DNA of 64,000 nt from NCBI GenBank assembly GCA_031550085.1, contig JAVBOY010000009.1, forward strand, positions 62,001 through 126,000. The letters are read 5' to 3'. The translations under genes and the position numbers were made by a program. The notes beneath the pieces were generated by a model. The model did not search any database. It was not told the DNA's origin and worked only from the letters and a program-made list of their open reading frames with translations. Positions 43,979 to 53,538 of the stretch are shown here, piece after piece; the first letter of the stretch is position 1; each line of letters starts with the position of its first letter. Source of the stretch: UBA4417 sp031550085 (GTDB taxonomy: Bacteria > Bacteroidota > Bacteroidia > Bacteroidales > UBA4417).

Positions 43979-45961
43979 TTATCGTACAATCATTTTGTGT
44001 GATGATTTGCTTTCACCAGCGGTAACGGTATAAATGTAAATACCACCCTTCAAATTGCTTGCGTCGATTATAAGCGTTTCTTTTTGTCCAACTGCAATCA
44101 CACCATAATTTTTGGTGAATACTTTTTGACCTGTAATCGTCGAAACAGTAACACTTACCGGAGAGGTTTTTTTCAACGTAATATCAAATTGTGTCATTCC
44201 CGTAAATGGGTTCGGATAGTTTCCGGATACTGTTGCGAACGCTTCTTTAACAGGTTTTACAGCGACTACTGTAAACAGGTCATTCGTTACGATCACATTT
44301 TTCATGTAGTTATGAATGCAAGGCTCATCCGCATTATAACTGGTTGTTGCTATGTCTTCAATAGTTACGGGGAATTCGTATCCATCCGCAATATCCATGC
44401 AAATGGGGCTTGCATACATAAAATAACATACTTGATCTGCTTCAGTCCATGTAGAAACACATTTTGGTTCATCCATCATTTTTAAAACGTTGTCAGTACC
44501 GATTTTATAACCCCAAACAAACAAATCCGGGTTAATATCATATACATCTTGTTCTGCATTTGCTTCTAAAGTATTAGTCCACAAGGCGAAAATATTTTTA
44601 CCATCATAGCTGCGAACGGCATGTATGCGCGAATCATAAGCTACGCCACCGCCGCCAGTTGTTGTTTGTATATATTTACTTACATCAGCGGTAGCTTCCA
44701 AGGTTTCCATTCCCCCAATATGATAAGCACTCCATGTGGTTCCATCATAAATAAAATTAAAAGCATTGGCAAGTTCATAGGGATAATAATAATTTAATGA
44801 ATCCAGTGTGCTGGCGCTTTCTCCAGTCAACATTGCCATAACGTTTAAACTTCCGTCAGCGGAAATAGTTAAGTCTGCATCATCAAAACTTGGATACACC
44901 GGAGCATTGGGATCTTTAGGATCAATAGACTGGACCGTATCAATAACCGATTGTAAAGTGCCAAAATTAAAATAAGGCAATAAGTCCCATGTGGTTCCCT
45001 TGTCGGTTGACTTATAAATAATGGGATAAGTACCTGTCATAGGAACCCCACGTGAGTCAGCACCAGTAACCATAAGATAACCTACACTACCGTCATTTGA
45101 CCATGCCATTTTAGGATCTGAAGCGACAAAATCACCCCAAGTGTTTTGATTAAGAAAATACACAGAAGGATAGATAACAACTTCGGGTAGCCAATCTACA
45201 GATTTTGTGGTTGAATTATAGGATCCATTCCGGATGATGATCCGGAAATCTTCTCTTCGTGTATCCCCTTGTGGGCCAGTCGTTTTATATGCTGTTCCAG
45301 CAACATGGACCATGCCGTCTTCGCAAACATACAGCCCATCCCGCAAGATACCGGGAGCGCCCGATGGCATGGTTCCGCTTTGGACGTTTGCTCCACTACC
45401 ATCATACAACTTGCTTGCCAAGAAGTATTCTGACCATACGGAACTTACAGTAGTAGGACCGACAACCAAATGGGCAGCATTATCGATGTTCGTGTTTCCA
45501 ACGGGATTGATCAATACACCCGAAGGATAGCGGTATAATTTTGTACCACTACTTGAAGCGATTATTTTTGAGTTCCAAGCGACCCCACGATCTGTTGATA
45601 TGGAAGCCACAATGTCATTTCCTGTGCCTAAGGTTGGAGTTGCAGTGGCCTTATCATTGCCGCGAAATGAAAAAGTTACTGCATCTAAAGTTTTATCGTA
45701 CCAAAGGCATCTTTGATTGGTAGTGAGTGTTGAAAAGCCATTTCTTGAAGTTCCGAAAGGATAAAGCTTCAAATCCTCGTTAAGCACTTTTTTGTGAGGG
45801 TTAGGTTTGATAGCTTGAACTGCTGTTGCATTATTAGATGCTGGGATGTCAATGGCAGTTTGACCATTAAACTCTTTTTTTGCAACAATGTAACTTTGTT
45901 TTTGTGCCATAATACTCAGACTGAATACCATAACCAGCATTAAAAGTAAAGTTGTTTTCAT
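43979..45961 (-). CDS. Secreted Asp-box (BNR-like) protein with T9SS sorting domain, paralogue 1
   Basis: 660 residues. Signal peptide MKTTLLLMLVMVFSLSIMAQ; body with Asp-box motifs S-x-D-x-G-x-x-W (S122-TDRGVAW129 and STDKGTTWDLL later), as in BNR/sialidase-like beta-propellers, followed by a C-terminal type A sorting domain beginning NYPNPFTGMTQF and ending SSHKMIVR. The middle contains a conserved block SPICMDIADG and IHAVRSYDGKNIFALWTNTL shared with the two paralogues. No complete sialidase active site (Arg triad, Tyr) is recognised, so enzymatic activity is not assumed. A promoter lies at 46024-46031 and a terminator follows. Confidence 0.85.
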   Translation of the reverse strand: MKTTLLLMLVMVFSLSIMAQKQSYIVAKKEFNGQTAIDIPASNNATAVQAIKPNPHKKVLNEDLKLYPFGTSRNGFSTLTTNQRCLWYDKTLDAVTFSFRGNDKATATPTLGTGNDIVASISTDRGVAWNSKIIASSSGTKLYRYPSGVLINPVGNTNIDNAAHLVVGPTTVSSVWSEYFLASKLYDGSGANVQSGTMPSGAPGILRDGLYVCEDGMVHVAGTAYKTTGPQGDTRREDFRIIIRNGSYNSTTKSVDWLPEVVIYPSVYFLNQNTWGDFVASDPKMAWSNDGSVGYLMVTGADSRGVPMTGTYPIIYKSTDKGTTWDLLPYFNFGTLQSVIDTVQSIDPKDPNAPVYPSFDDADLTISADGSLNVMAMLTGESASTLDSLNYYYPYELANAFNFIYDGTTWSAYHIGGMETLEATADVSKYIQTTTGGGGVAYDSRIHAVRSYDGKNIFALWTNTLEANAEQDVYDINPDLFVWGYKIGTDNVLKMMDEPKCVSTWTEADQVCYFMYASPICMDIADGYEFPVTIEDIATTSYNADEPCIHNYMKNVIVTNDLFTVVAVKPVKEAFATVSGNYPNPFTGMTQFDITLKKTSPVSVTVSTITGQKVFTKNYGVIAVGQKETLIIDASNLKGGIYIYTVTAGESKSSHKMIVR

Positions 45962-46023
45962 CTTTTTTGTTTTAATTAATGGTGAATTGTTAGGAATTAA
46001 TTAGTAATGAAAAATTTTCTTTG

Positions 46024-46031
46024 CAAACTTA
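46024..46031 (-). promoter_or_regulatory. Promoter -7 element TAAGTTTG of Asp-box paralogue 1
   Basis: Minus-strand exact TAnnTTTG match 62 bp before the ATG at 45961. Confidence 0.65.
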
Positions 46032-46087
46032 AAAAAATTAGGGGAATTGACCTAGTTTAATTTTAAGAAAATATTAAGAATAAAAAA

Positions 46088-46110
46088 GGCAGTCTCAAGA
46101 CTGCCTTTTT
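46088..46110 (-). terminator. Intrinsic terminator after Asp-box paralogue 2
   Basis: GGCAGTC (46088-46094) pairs with GACTGCC (46099-46105), flanked by A- and T-runs; it separates paralogues 1 and 2. Confidence 0.85.
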
Positions 46111-46129
46111 TATTCTTTTCAGGTTAAAG

Positions 46130-48094
46130 TTATTTTACAATCATTTTATGCGAAGATTTGGATTCACCGGCGGTTACCGTGTAAATATAAACACCGCTTT
46201 TTAAATTGCTGGCATCAATTTGCAAGGTTTCTTTTTGCCCTGCAGCGATTACGCCGTAATTTTTGGCAAATACCTTTTGGCCTGTAATCGTTAAAACAGT
46301 GATACTTACCGGAACGGTCTTTTTCAACGTAATGTCAAATTGTGTAATTCCCGAAAAAGGATTCGGATAGTTTCCGGATACCGTTGCAAAAACTTCTTTT
46401 AGGGGTTGTACGCCGACCCGAATATTTGTAAAGGCTTCATCCATTACAACTACATTTTTCAGGTAATTAAGAATACAAGGGTTATCCGGGTTATTGCCGG
46501 TTGTTGCAATATCTGCAACCCAGATTGGGAATTCTTGTCCATCGGCAATATCCATGCAAATCGGGCTTGCAAACATGTAAAAGCAGGATGCATCAGCGGC
46601 TGTCCAAGTGGTGGGTGAGAAAGGAACCATTTCCTTAATTACGTGGTCGTCACCAATTTTATATCCCCAAATAAATACATCGGGCTTTGTATCGGCAGAA
46701 TCTACCTCCGAATTAGCAGCGAATGTGTTTGTCCACACTCCAAATATTTTCTTTCCGTCGTGGCTTCGCACGGCATGTATGCGTGTATCGTACAACATGG
46801 CTGTGGAAGGTTGGTACGGGCTTGTCTCGTCAGTTACAGTGAATGTATCAAGCCTTTTTACGAAATACCCGTCCCAAGTGGTACCATCATAAACAAAATT
46901 AAAAATATAATCATGCTCATTGACAAATATGTAGCCAACCGAGTCCGGGTTTACGTAAAAGTTTCCGCGAATGGAGGCAATCAAGTTTAAACTGCCATCA
47001 GCTGCTATCGTCGCATCAAGTTCATTGAAATAGGGTATCGCCAAGTCTCCCATGCCATCAGAAGTCCATGCTGGCCATACGTTTTCCTGAACAGCATCCA
47101 ATAGCGCAAAATCAAAATAGGGAAGCTGCGTCCATGTGGCTCCTTTGTCAGTACTTTTAAAGATGATGGGATACATTCCGTTTTTTGCGGTATTTGCAAC
47201 GTCAACTCCAATCGTAACAATATACCCGATGCTGCCATCATTGCTCCAAGTCATCCGGGTTTCACCCACATGCAGTTGTTCTGCCGTTGTCGGGGATGGA
47301 ACCACGTCGGGCTTGATAATTACGTCTGCCATCCAGTCAATTTGTTTTGTGGATGAATTGTAGGTGCCGTTACGTACAATAATAGTTGCATTTGTTACAA
47401 TATTATTGGGATATTCGTAATAGGTAGCCAAAGTATGTACGCTACCGTCTTCACAAGCAGTGATGTCGCTTACGGTTGAGTTAAACGTATTGGCAGATGT
47501 CGATCCTCGTTGCAAGTTTGCACCGGTGCCGTCATGCAAGCTGGTAGCCAGATAGTATTCTGTCCATTTTGAATTAACCGATGAAATTCCGCCAACCAAA
47601 TGAACGGCATTATTGATATCGGTATTGCCCACAGGGTTTAGCAAAGCGCCGCCGGGATAACGGTTTAATTTTCCGTCTGTTCCGTTTTCCAATACAATTT
47701 GGCGGGTCCAAGTAGCGCCTCCGTCAAGCGATGTAGCTTGTACGATGTCATTTCCCGTGGCAAAAATCGGCTGAACACTGGAGTTTTGATTACCGCGAAA
47801 TGTTGCAACGATGGCATTCAGGTCTTTGTTATACCAAAGGCCTCTTTGAGTGGGATGGAGTAATGTGTATCCATTTAAAGATGTTCCAAAAGTAACCAGT
47901 TCAAGATCACCGGCGGTTGCTTTTTTAGCTTTAGGCAAAAAGGGAACGGTTTCGGTGGGTTGGGTTGGAGAAAACTGGTCTAAAATTGTTTTATGAACAA
48001 CACGATCCAGCTTTGCCTGTTCATACTTTGAGTTTTGGGCCATTGTGCTTAGTCCCAAAAACAGAGCTAACATTAAAAGTAAAGTTGTTTTCAT
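46130..48094 (-). CDS. Secreted Asp-box (BNR-like) protein with T9SS sorting domain, paralogue 2
   Basis: 654 residues with the same plan as the neighbour: signal peptide MKTTLLLMLALFLGLSTMAQ (first eight residues identical to paralogue 1), Asp-boxes SLDGGATWTRQ and STDKGATWTQL, the block HAVRSHDGKKIFGVWTNTF and SPICMDIADG, and a C-terminal sorting domain NYPNPFSGITQF ending SSHKMIVK. The sorting domain and signal peptide are much more alike between paralogues than the middle. It has its own promoter (48147-48154) and terminator, so it is not cotranscribed with paralogue 1. Likely a secreted surface protein of unknown ligand. Confidence 0.85.
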   Translation of the reverse strand: MKTTLLLMLALFLGLSTMAQNSKYEQAKLDRVVHKTILDQFSPTQPTETVPFLPKAKKATAGDLELVTFGTSLNGYTLLHPTQRGLWYNKDLNAIVATFRGNQNSSVQPIFATGNDIVQATSLDGGATWTRQIVLENGTDGKLNRYPGGALLNPVGNTDINNAVHLVGGISSVNSKWTEYYLATSLHDGTGANLQRGSTSANTFNSTVSDITACEDGSVHTLATYYEYPNNIVTNATIIVRNGTYNSSTKQIDWMADVIIKPDVVPSPTTAEQLHVGETRMTWSNDGSIGYIVTIGVDVANTAKNGMYPIIFKSTDKGATWTQLPYFDFALLDAVQENVWPAWTSDGMGDLAIPYFNELDATIAADGSLNLIASIRGNFYVNPDSVGYIFVNEHDYIFNFVYDGTTWDGYFVKRLDTFTVTDETSPYQPSTAMLYDTRIHAVRSHDGKKIFGVWTNTFAANSEVDSADTKPDVFIWGYKIGDDHVIKEMVPFSPTTWTAADASCFYMFASPICMDIADGQEFPIWVADIATTGNNPDNPCILNYLKNVVVMDEAFTNIRVGVQPLKEVFATVSGNYPNPFSGITQFDITLKKTVPVSITVLTITGQKVFAKNYGVIAAGQKETLQIDASNLKSGVYIYTVTAGESKSSHKMIVK

Positions 48095-48146
48095 CTTTTT
48101 GTGATTTGGTTAAACTAAATTTGAGAAATTTTACATGTTAAAAAAG

Positions 48147-48154
48147 CAAAGATA
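48147..48154 (-). promoter_or_regulatory. Promoter -7 element TATCTTTG of Asp-box paralogue 2
   Basis: Minus-strand exact TAnnTTTG match 52 bp before the ATG at 48094. Confidence 0.65.
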
Positions 48155-48272
48155 AAAAAAAATCGACTTCGTTCAGATAAAAAAAACGGATTGACCAATC
48201 CATTTTTTTGAAATTTTGGCAAAATAAGCCATCTTGAAGAGCCTGACATTGGGGAATTTGCATACAAGAAAG

Positions 48273-49625
48273 TTAAACTTTGCTTTTACCAATAAAATAA
48301 AGTGAAGCCAACCCGAATATAAAAACGGCAGAAATTAAAAGCCAATTCGGTTTTGTTTGATTGGAGTTAGAAGCATTTTCTTCAAAGTGGAAATTTGCAG
48401 TGGTTGTTGTATCTGATTTTACAATTAAACTTGATAGCAACGTGTTGTGAAGCTCCATAATACTATCGAATTTCTCAAATTGGGCTGTGGCAGCGTAAGC
48501 CTTTGCCAGATGGGAATAACATTCCAGTAATTCTGTTTGGGTTCCGATTTGAGAGGCCAAATTCGAACTTTTGATAAAATATTCGCCAGCCTTTAAGGGT
48601 TCCCTTTGGAGCAATAAGTTATTCCCAATAGCCAGTAATGCCAGACTTTCATTGCGGGTATCACCTAAATCTTCGTATATTTTTAAGGCCTGCAATAATA
48701 AATCGTTCGATTTTGTGAAGTCATTGCGATGGGTAGTGATTTTTGCCAGCGAAAGCAAGGCGTTTGCTAAAGGTTCTACGGCATTAATTTCTGCACTTGA
48801 ATCGACGGCATCTAACAAATATTTTTCAGCTTTTACAAACGATTTTAGTTCCCAATGGGCAGTTCCTAAATTTGCCAAGCACAAGGCAACGTTGTAACGG
48901 TCATTGATTTTTTTTGATTTTAGCAGCGCTTTTTCATAACACGAAATTGCCTCTTTATAGTTTCCTTGCCGGGAGTGGATATTTCCTAACGTTATTTGTT
49001 TTTCAAAAATGCCTTGTTGGTTATTTGTTCGCAAGTCCATTTCCAGGGCTGTTTGCAATTGTTTGATTGCTTGTGTAAACTCATTTTTGTAAATCAAAAT
49101 GGATACTATGTTCACAATAGTGGAGGAAGCCGCTTTTTCATCCTGGAGTTTGGAATCGATTTCCAGCGATTTTTGATATTTCTCAAGAGCCTGATCATAA
49201 TTGCCCTGCTCTTGCAAAATCAGGCCGATGTTGTTCAAGCAACTGGAAACACCTTGTAAATTACCAAGCTTTTCATACAGAGATAATGCCTCTGTGTAAG
49301 CGATCAGGGCTGTATCATAATTCCCCTGGAAAAAATGAGCGATTCCGATATTTTTTTGGGCTAATGCAATTTCTTCCCGGGCATTTTCGGACGTTGCTTC
49401 GGATAAAGCTTTTTGTGCATACAGCAGAGACTGCTGGGGATCGGAGTATCGGACTGATTCGGCAAGTTGGTTAAGTGCTTTGGCATGCTTTGACCTGCTT
49501 GGTTTTCCTGCTTTTTCTGACAATATTTGATCCGAGTTTTGCCCGGAAATGGGTACCACAGCTCCAAACAAAATTAACAAGTGGAGTCCCCAAACAAAAA
49601 ACCGTTTTTTTGAAAAACAAATCAT
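48273..49625 (-). CDS. Tetratricopeptide-repeat protein with C-terminal membrane anchor
   Basis: 450 residues: a signal peptide (about 1-28), eight to nine TPR motifs (about 40-400; typical are NYDTALIAYTEALSLYEKLG and NYDQALEKYQKSLEIDSKLQ), and one hydrophobic helix close to the C-terminus (WLLISAVFIFGLASLYFIGK), leaving only a few cytoplasmic residues. In Bacteroidota this exact plan (exported TPR array plus membrane helix) normally continues into a histidine kinase or LuxR-type regulator; here it stops. Its ATG is one base after the stop of the HhH gene, so it is the third gene of that operon. It is a likely periplasmic scaffold or sensor half. Confidence 0.85.
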   Translation of the reverse strand: MICFSKKRFFVWGLHLLILFGAVVPISGQNSDQILSEKAGKPSRSKHAKALNQLAESVRYSDPQQSLLYAQKALSEATSENAREEIALAQKNIGIAHFFQGNYDTALIAYTEALSLYEKLGNLQGVSSCLNNIGLILQEQGNYDQALEKYQKSLEIDSKLQDEKAASSTIVNIVSILIYKNEFTQAIKQLQTALEMDLRTNNQQGIFEKQITLGNIHSRQGNYKEAISCYEKALLKSKKINDRYNVALCLANLGTAHWELKSFVKAEKYLLDAVDSSAEINAVEPLANALLSLAKITTHRNDFTKSNDLLLQALKIYEDLGDTRNESLALLAIGNNLLLQREPLKAGEYFIKSSNLASQIGTQTELLECYSHLAKAYAATAQFEKFDSIMELHNTLLSSLIVKSDTTTTANFHFEENASNSNQTKPNWLLISAVFIFGLASLYFIGKSKV

Positions 49626-49626
49626 T

Positions 49627-50547
49627 TTAATTTACCGAAACATAAGGATTTAGTTTGTTATAGAGATCACTGTGGATCAATGAAATATTTTGCAGTTCTT
49701 CAACGGAATGAATTCCTTTTTTTATAATCCGGTAATCGATAATGGCCTTTGCAATATAGTAATCCATATAAGGGTGTTTTTTCAATTCATCCAAAGTGGC
49801 CGTATTCAGATTTAGTTTTTTGATGCCTGAATTGTTCGAAATACAACAATTGGCTTGGCATTGGGCGTATTTTGTTTCATCAAATCCATATACTTCCTTC
49901 AGTTGTTCTTTTGAGAAAAAGCCTCCCAGTGCATTGCGGTATTTCACAATGCGGCGGGCAAAAGCCGGCCCGATTCCGGAGAGTTTTGTTAATTCCAATG
50001 TGTCCGCTGTATTGATATCGACCAATAAAGTTGCTTTGGACTCTGTTTTTTTCTCAAATTCCGGTTTTGAGTAAACGGTTTTTTCTTTTTCCGGTAAAAT
50101 AATAAAGGGCTCCAGAACAGCATATTCTGCTGCCGTAATGCCGTAAATCTTTTTCACGTCTTCTTTTTTGTAAAACTTTCCGCCTTTGGATTCATAATTT
50201 TTAATCACTTTGATTTGCCAATCCTTTAATCCCAGTTTTTTCCATTCTTCGCTAGGTAGTCCGTTAGGATTAAAATAAAACGGTATGATTTTTTGCTCGA
50301 CAATCGATTTATCGACATTCAGAAAATCAATTGTATGACGCTTGGCACTGTCATTTTTGATTTTTTGGGCAATTTCTTTTTCAAATTCAGCAATTTCAGC
50401 TTGAAATTCTGTAAAGTCACAAGTTGTTGGCGTTCGGTTAAAACGGATAATTGAGGGAATAAGGCATACTGCCAGAATTAAAACACATAACACAACAACC
50501 CCATTGCGTTCAGCTCGGTTGAAATTGAAATACTCTTTCCAACTCAT
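49627..50547 (-). CDS. Helix-hairpin-helix (ComEA-like) membrane-anchored protein
   Basis: 306 residues from the ATG at 50547 (MSWKEYFNFNRAERNGVVVL); the open frame goes back to 50601, but that start overlaps the DUF2851 gene. One membrane helix (about 16-36) is followed by a helical linker and HhH modules: residues about 100-140 (LGLKDWQIKVIKNYESKGGK), 175-210 (DINTADTLELTKLSGIGPAF) and 240-290 (KLNLNTATLDELKKHPYMDY). Such repeats bind DNA without sequence preference; ComEA members take up DNA in the periplasm. A comEC gene is not nearby, so the role in uptake is inferred from domains only. Middle gene of the DUF2851-HhH-TPR operon, with a 14-bp gap. Confidence 0.85.
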   Translation of the reverse strand: MSWKEYFNFNRAERNGVVVLCVLILAVCLIPSIIRFNRTPTTCDFTEFQAEIAEFEKEIAQKIKNDSAKRHTIDFLNVDKSIVEQKIIPFYFNPNGLPSEEWKKLGLKDWQIKVIKNYESKGGKFYKKEDVKKIYGITAAEYAVLEPFIILPEKEKTVYSKPEFEKKTESKATLLVDINTADTLELTKLSGIGPAFARRIVKYRNALGGFFSKEQLKEVYGFDETKYAQCQANCCISNNSGIKKLNLNTATLDELKKHPYMDYYIAKAIIDYRIIKKGIHSVEELQNISLIHSDLYNKLNPYVSVN

Positions 50548-50561
50548 GGTATTATCCTTGT

Positions 50562-51827
50562 TTACCGGATCAAAAATGTTCCGATTCGGCAGTTCAAACA
50601 CTTTTTAAAATTGCAATAACTGTTTTTTAATTCCAACAAACTTTGGGTGGTAGCGGCATTTGATGATTTTATTCCTAATTTCTCCCATTGGCGGATAATG
50701 GTATTTTTTTCCGGAGGTAATGTTTCTAACAAAGCAACAGCCTGCTGCATCAAATCAGGATTCCCATTCATTTTTCCATAAATGTATAAAAACGGAATTA
50801 CAAAATTGATAATCAACAGATGGATACTTTCTTTACCCATAGACTTTTTCTGTCGCGGAGAAGTTTTATCGAATTGATAGTGGGTAAGCCAGTAGGGATT
50901 CGGGTCGCTATTAAAAAGTTTACCTACTTCGTTTACTGAAGTCATTTCCGTAATTTCTGCAAGAATGTTTTGCGACCGGCAAATAAGTCGGGCAAATTGT
51001 GCCAGCCGGATGGTGGGGAAATTGCTTGGATGAATCCGCATAAAACGCCACAAATGCTTGTCAATAGGGTTTAACGAAAATTTTTGTTTTAAGAACCGAT
51101 ATTCTTGTTGCAATGCCTTCGGATATGCATCTTCAAAAACTTCATTCAGCATTCCTGCTTGACCAAAAATCAGGGCCTCTATTTGCAGCGGATTGTCAGC
51201 ATGCTTTAGTAACTGGATAAATGAAATGCTTTTCGCTAACATTTCAAAAGCTTGATTATTCAATCGAAAGCCCATATTCCGGGCCAATTCTTTGTAAAAA
51301 GCTTCAATCCAGTTGTTATTTGTTTGATTGAATAAATGTTCAATGTATTGTGTTTTGCGCTCAAGACGCTCTATCAAAAGCCGGTCTTGGAAAGCGTTGA
51401 CGGTGAATTCGTCAACCGTTGGTAACAAATTTTCGCAGGCAATCCAGGTATTGGTTTCCATAAATTCCTGATACCTCTTCCACAAATCCGGATTCAAGTG
51501 GTTTTTTAACTCGAAAGTTGGAATGGCATTTCTATTGTTTCCAAAAACCGGCTTGTCATTCCGGTAAACCACATGCAGAATGATATTGTCGTATTCTTTT
51601 TGTGTTTGATGTCGGTGTTTCTCCCAATCGGAAGCATTTACATGAATTTCCACGTTTCCGGCCCAAATGGTATTCTCAATCTTAATTTTTGCATTGAAAA
51701 AATCAGGGCCGGCATCGGTATTTCGTTCGCCGGATGAAATGACATCAAAAGCTTCTCCGGACACCAAATGCAGTTGATGCGAGAATAACTTAAATTGCCA
51801 GATGTATTGTAAAAAGTTTTCAGTCAT
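50562..51827 (-). CDS. DUF2851 family protein
   Basis: 421 residues with the DUF2851 pattern: TENFLQYIWQFKLFSHQLHL at the start, the charged SGERNTDAGPDFFNAKIKIE and WAGNVEIHVNASDWEKHRH block (about 30-70), VILHVVYRNDK-like segment near 80, and a C-terminal NCRIG stretch with two cysteines. The N-terminal D/E/K spacing resembles restriction-endonuclease-like cores, so a DNA-related role is possible, but unproven. No signal peptide. First gene of a minus-strand operon with the HhH and TPR genes. No exact -7 box is seen in the 150 bp upstream. Confidence 0.88.
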   Translation of the reverse strand: MTENFLQYIWQFKLFSHQLHLVSGEAFDVISSGERNTDAGPDFFNAKIKIENTIWAGNVEIHVNASDWEKHRHQTQKEYDNIILHVVYRNDKPVFGNNRNAIPTFELKNHLNPDLWKRYQEFMETNTWIACENLLPTVDEFTVNAFQDRLLIERLERKTQYIEHLFNQTNNNWIEAFYKELARNMGFRLNNQAFEMLAKSISFIQLLKHADNPLQIEALIFGQAGMLNEVFEDAYPKALQQEYRFLKQKFSLNPIDKHLWRFMRIHPSNFPTIRLAQFARLICRSQNILAEITEMTSVNEVGKLFNSDPNPYWLTHYQFDKTSPRQKKSMGKESIHLLIINFVIPFLYIYGKMNGNPDLMQQAVALLETLPPEKNTIIRQWEKLGIKSSNAATTQSLLELKNSYCNFKKCLNCRIGTFLIR

Positions 51828-51914
51828 AGTTCAAAAGGTGATAAAATTAATATTTTTATCGTATCTAAAACACGAAAAGGTGTTTTTTTCAAAATTAAGT
51901 TGAAAACAAAATTT

Positions 51915-51922
51915 TACCTTTG
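51915..51922 (+). promoter_or_regulatory. Promoter -7 element TACCTTTG of rlmB
   Basis: Exact TAnnTTTG match 85 bp before the ATG at 52008. Confidence 0.65.
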
Positions 51923-52007
51923 TGTCATCATCCAAAAATCAGGAGAAAACTGTTTTTGGAAGTTTTATTGAATCATAAATATTCAAACCAGCTTACGTTT
52001 TCTCGCT

Positions 52008-52775
52008 ATGAATAATCAAAATAAGAATACACACAGGCAAAACGATCAATTTATTTATGGACTGCATCCGGTGCAAGAAGCTTTGAAGGCCGGAAAAGAG
52101 TTCGACCGTATTCTGCTTCAACGTGACATTCGTAGTGAACAGACCCGGGAGTTGTTGGCGTTGGCGCGGGAGGCCCATGTGCAAGTGCAGTATGTGCCTA
52201 TTGAAAAATTGAATCGGTTGGTACGTAACAATCACCAAGGCGTAATAGGATTTGTATCTTTGGTTTCATACCAACCGCTCGAGGATGTTTTGATTTCAGC
52301 TTTTGAAAAAGGTGATACGCCTTTGGTTTTACTATTGGATCAAATTACCGATGTACGAAACTTGGGGGCTATTGCCCGCTCGGCGGAGTGCTCAGGGGTT
52401 CATGCCATTATCATTCCTACGCAAGGGAGTGCACAAATTAATGCCGATGCGATAAAAACATCAGCCGGAGCCTTACATACCATTCCAATTTGTAAAAGTG
52501 AAAATTTAAAAACCACACTGCATTATCTCCGTCAGTCCGGCCTAACTGTCGTTGCAGCTTCCGAACATGCAAAAACAAACTACTTCGATGCAGATCTGAC
52601 ACAGTCGTTGGCCATTATCATGGGGTCGGAGGAAAAAGGAGTTTCACCAGCCTACCTGAAGCTTTGCGACAACGAATTGCGGATTCCGATGCAGGGTGTC
52701 ATCGGTTCGTTGAATGTTTCGGTAGCTGCAGGGGTTTTACTTTTTGAAACAGTACGGCAACGTTTACGTAATTGA
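52008..52775 (+). CDS. rlmB: TrmH-family rRNA ribose methyltransferase (RlmB-like)
   Basis: 255 residues of the SpoU/TrmH class that form a trefoil knot. The N-terminal substrate domain (YGLHPVQEALKAGKEFDRIL) is followed by motif 1 LLLDQITDVRNLGAIARSAE (about 115-135), motif 2 IIMGSEEKGVSPAYL and motif 3 IPMQGVIGSLNVSVAAGVLLFE. In RlmB homologues the product is 2'-O-methyl-G2251 in 23S rRNA; other TrmH members act on tRNA G18, so the target is inferred. It has its own promoter; the lipoprotein downstream begins 31 bp after the stop and may be cotranscribed. Confidence 0.9.
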   Translation: MNNQNKNTHRQNDQFIYGLHPVQEALKAGKEFDRILLQRDIRSEQTRELLALAREAHVQVQYVPIEKLNRLVRNNHQGVIGFVSLVSYQPLEDVLISAFEKGDTPLVLLLDQITDVRNLGAIARSAECSGVHAIIIPTQGSAQINADAIKTSAGALHTIPICKSENLKTTLHYLRQSGLTVVAASEHAKTNYFDADLTQSLAIIMGSEEKGVSPAYLKLCDNELRIPMQGVIGSLNVSVAAGVLLFETVRQRLRN

Positions 52776-52806
52776 TCAACGATGTTTAATGATAAAATCT
52801 AAAAAC

Positions 52807-53538
52807 ATGAAGTCCATTTTATTTTCACAAATCTCCTTATTTTTGATTAGCCTACTGGTATTTTTGAGCGCTTGCGGTACCAAAACAAAATCCTATTATC
52901 CAGATGGAAGCATTCAAAGCGAACTTTCCTATAAAGGAAAAGAATTGAATGGTGTTTCAAAGTGGTGGTTTTCAGATGGAAAACTGCAAATGGAATGCAC
53001 GTATAAAAACAATGAGTTAGATGGGCTTATGACACGTTGGCATGCAAACGGCGCGAGAGAAAGTGAAGGCACTTACAAAAAGAATTTGAAAAACGGGAAA
53101 TTACAGCGTTGGGATGAACAGGGGAAATTATTAGAAGAAGCGAATTATTTGAACGATACATTAGAAGGATTGTATAAACTTTATCATAAAAACGGGAAAT
53201 TATACACCTCTGGAAATTATGGCAGAGGTTTGTATCAGGGAGAATGGCAGTGGTTTGACGAAGAAGGAAACTTGGTGGGTGAAGGCGTTTTTGAAAAGGG
53301 TACAGGAACAAAAATTGTTTACAATGTTCTTGGTGGAAAAAACTATGAAACCCCTTATGTGGCAAACAAAAGACATGGTGTTGAAAAATGGTATTCTGTG
53401 AGCGGGGAAGTGGTTAAAGAAGTAGTTTTTGATATGGATACTGAAAAGGAAACCTCCACCTACAAGCAGAAAGTGCAGATGGATGAAAAGAAAAAGGAAC
53501 TTTTAAGTAAAAAATCAAAAGAAATCAGGAAGTTGTAA
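52807..53538 (+). CDS. Lipoprotein with YwqK/MORN-like repeats
   Basis: 243 residues from the ATG at 52807 (MKSILFSQISLFLISLL), which gives a lipobox (VFLSAC) at about residue 23; earlier ATG/ATT choices in the frame would spoil it. The mature part has five to six repeats of about 23 residues with the frame YPDGSIQSELSYKGKELNGV / WHANGARESEGTYKKNLKNG / YHKNGKLYTSGNYGRGLYQG, characteristic of YwqK- and MORN-type repeats, and a lysine-rich helical C-terminus. Despite the name used in databases, these proteins are mostly surface or cell-envelope lipoproteins without a proven antitoxin role. It overlaps the convergent DUF1289 gene by 24 bp. Confidence 0.85.
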   Translation: MKSILFSQISLFLISLLVFLSACGTKTKSYYPDGSIQSELSYKGKELNGVSKWWFSDGKLQMECTYKNNELDGLMTRWHANGARESEGTYKKNLKNGKLQRWDEQGKLLEEANYLNDTLEGLYKLYHKNGKLYTSGNYGRGLYQGEWQWFDEEGNLVGEGVFEKGTGTKIVYNVLGGKNYETPYVANKRHGVEKWYSVSGEVVKEVVFDMDTEKETSTYKQKVQMDEKKKELLSKKSKEIRKL

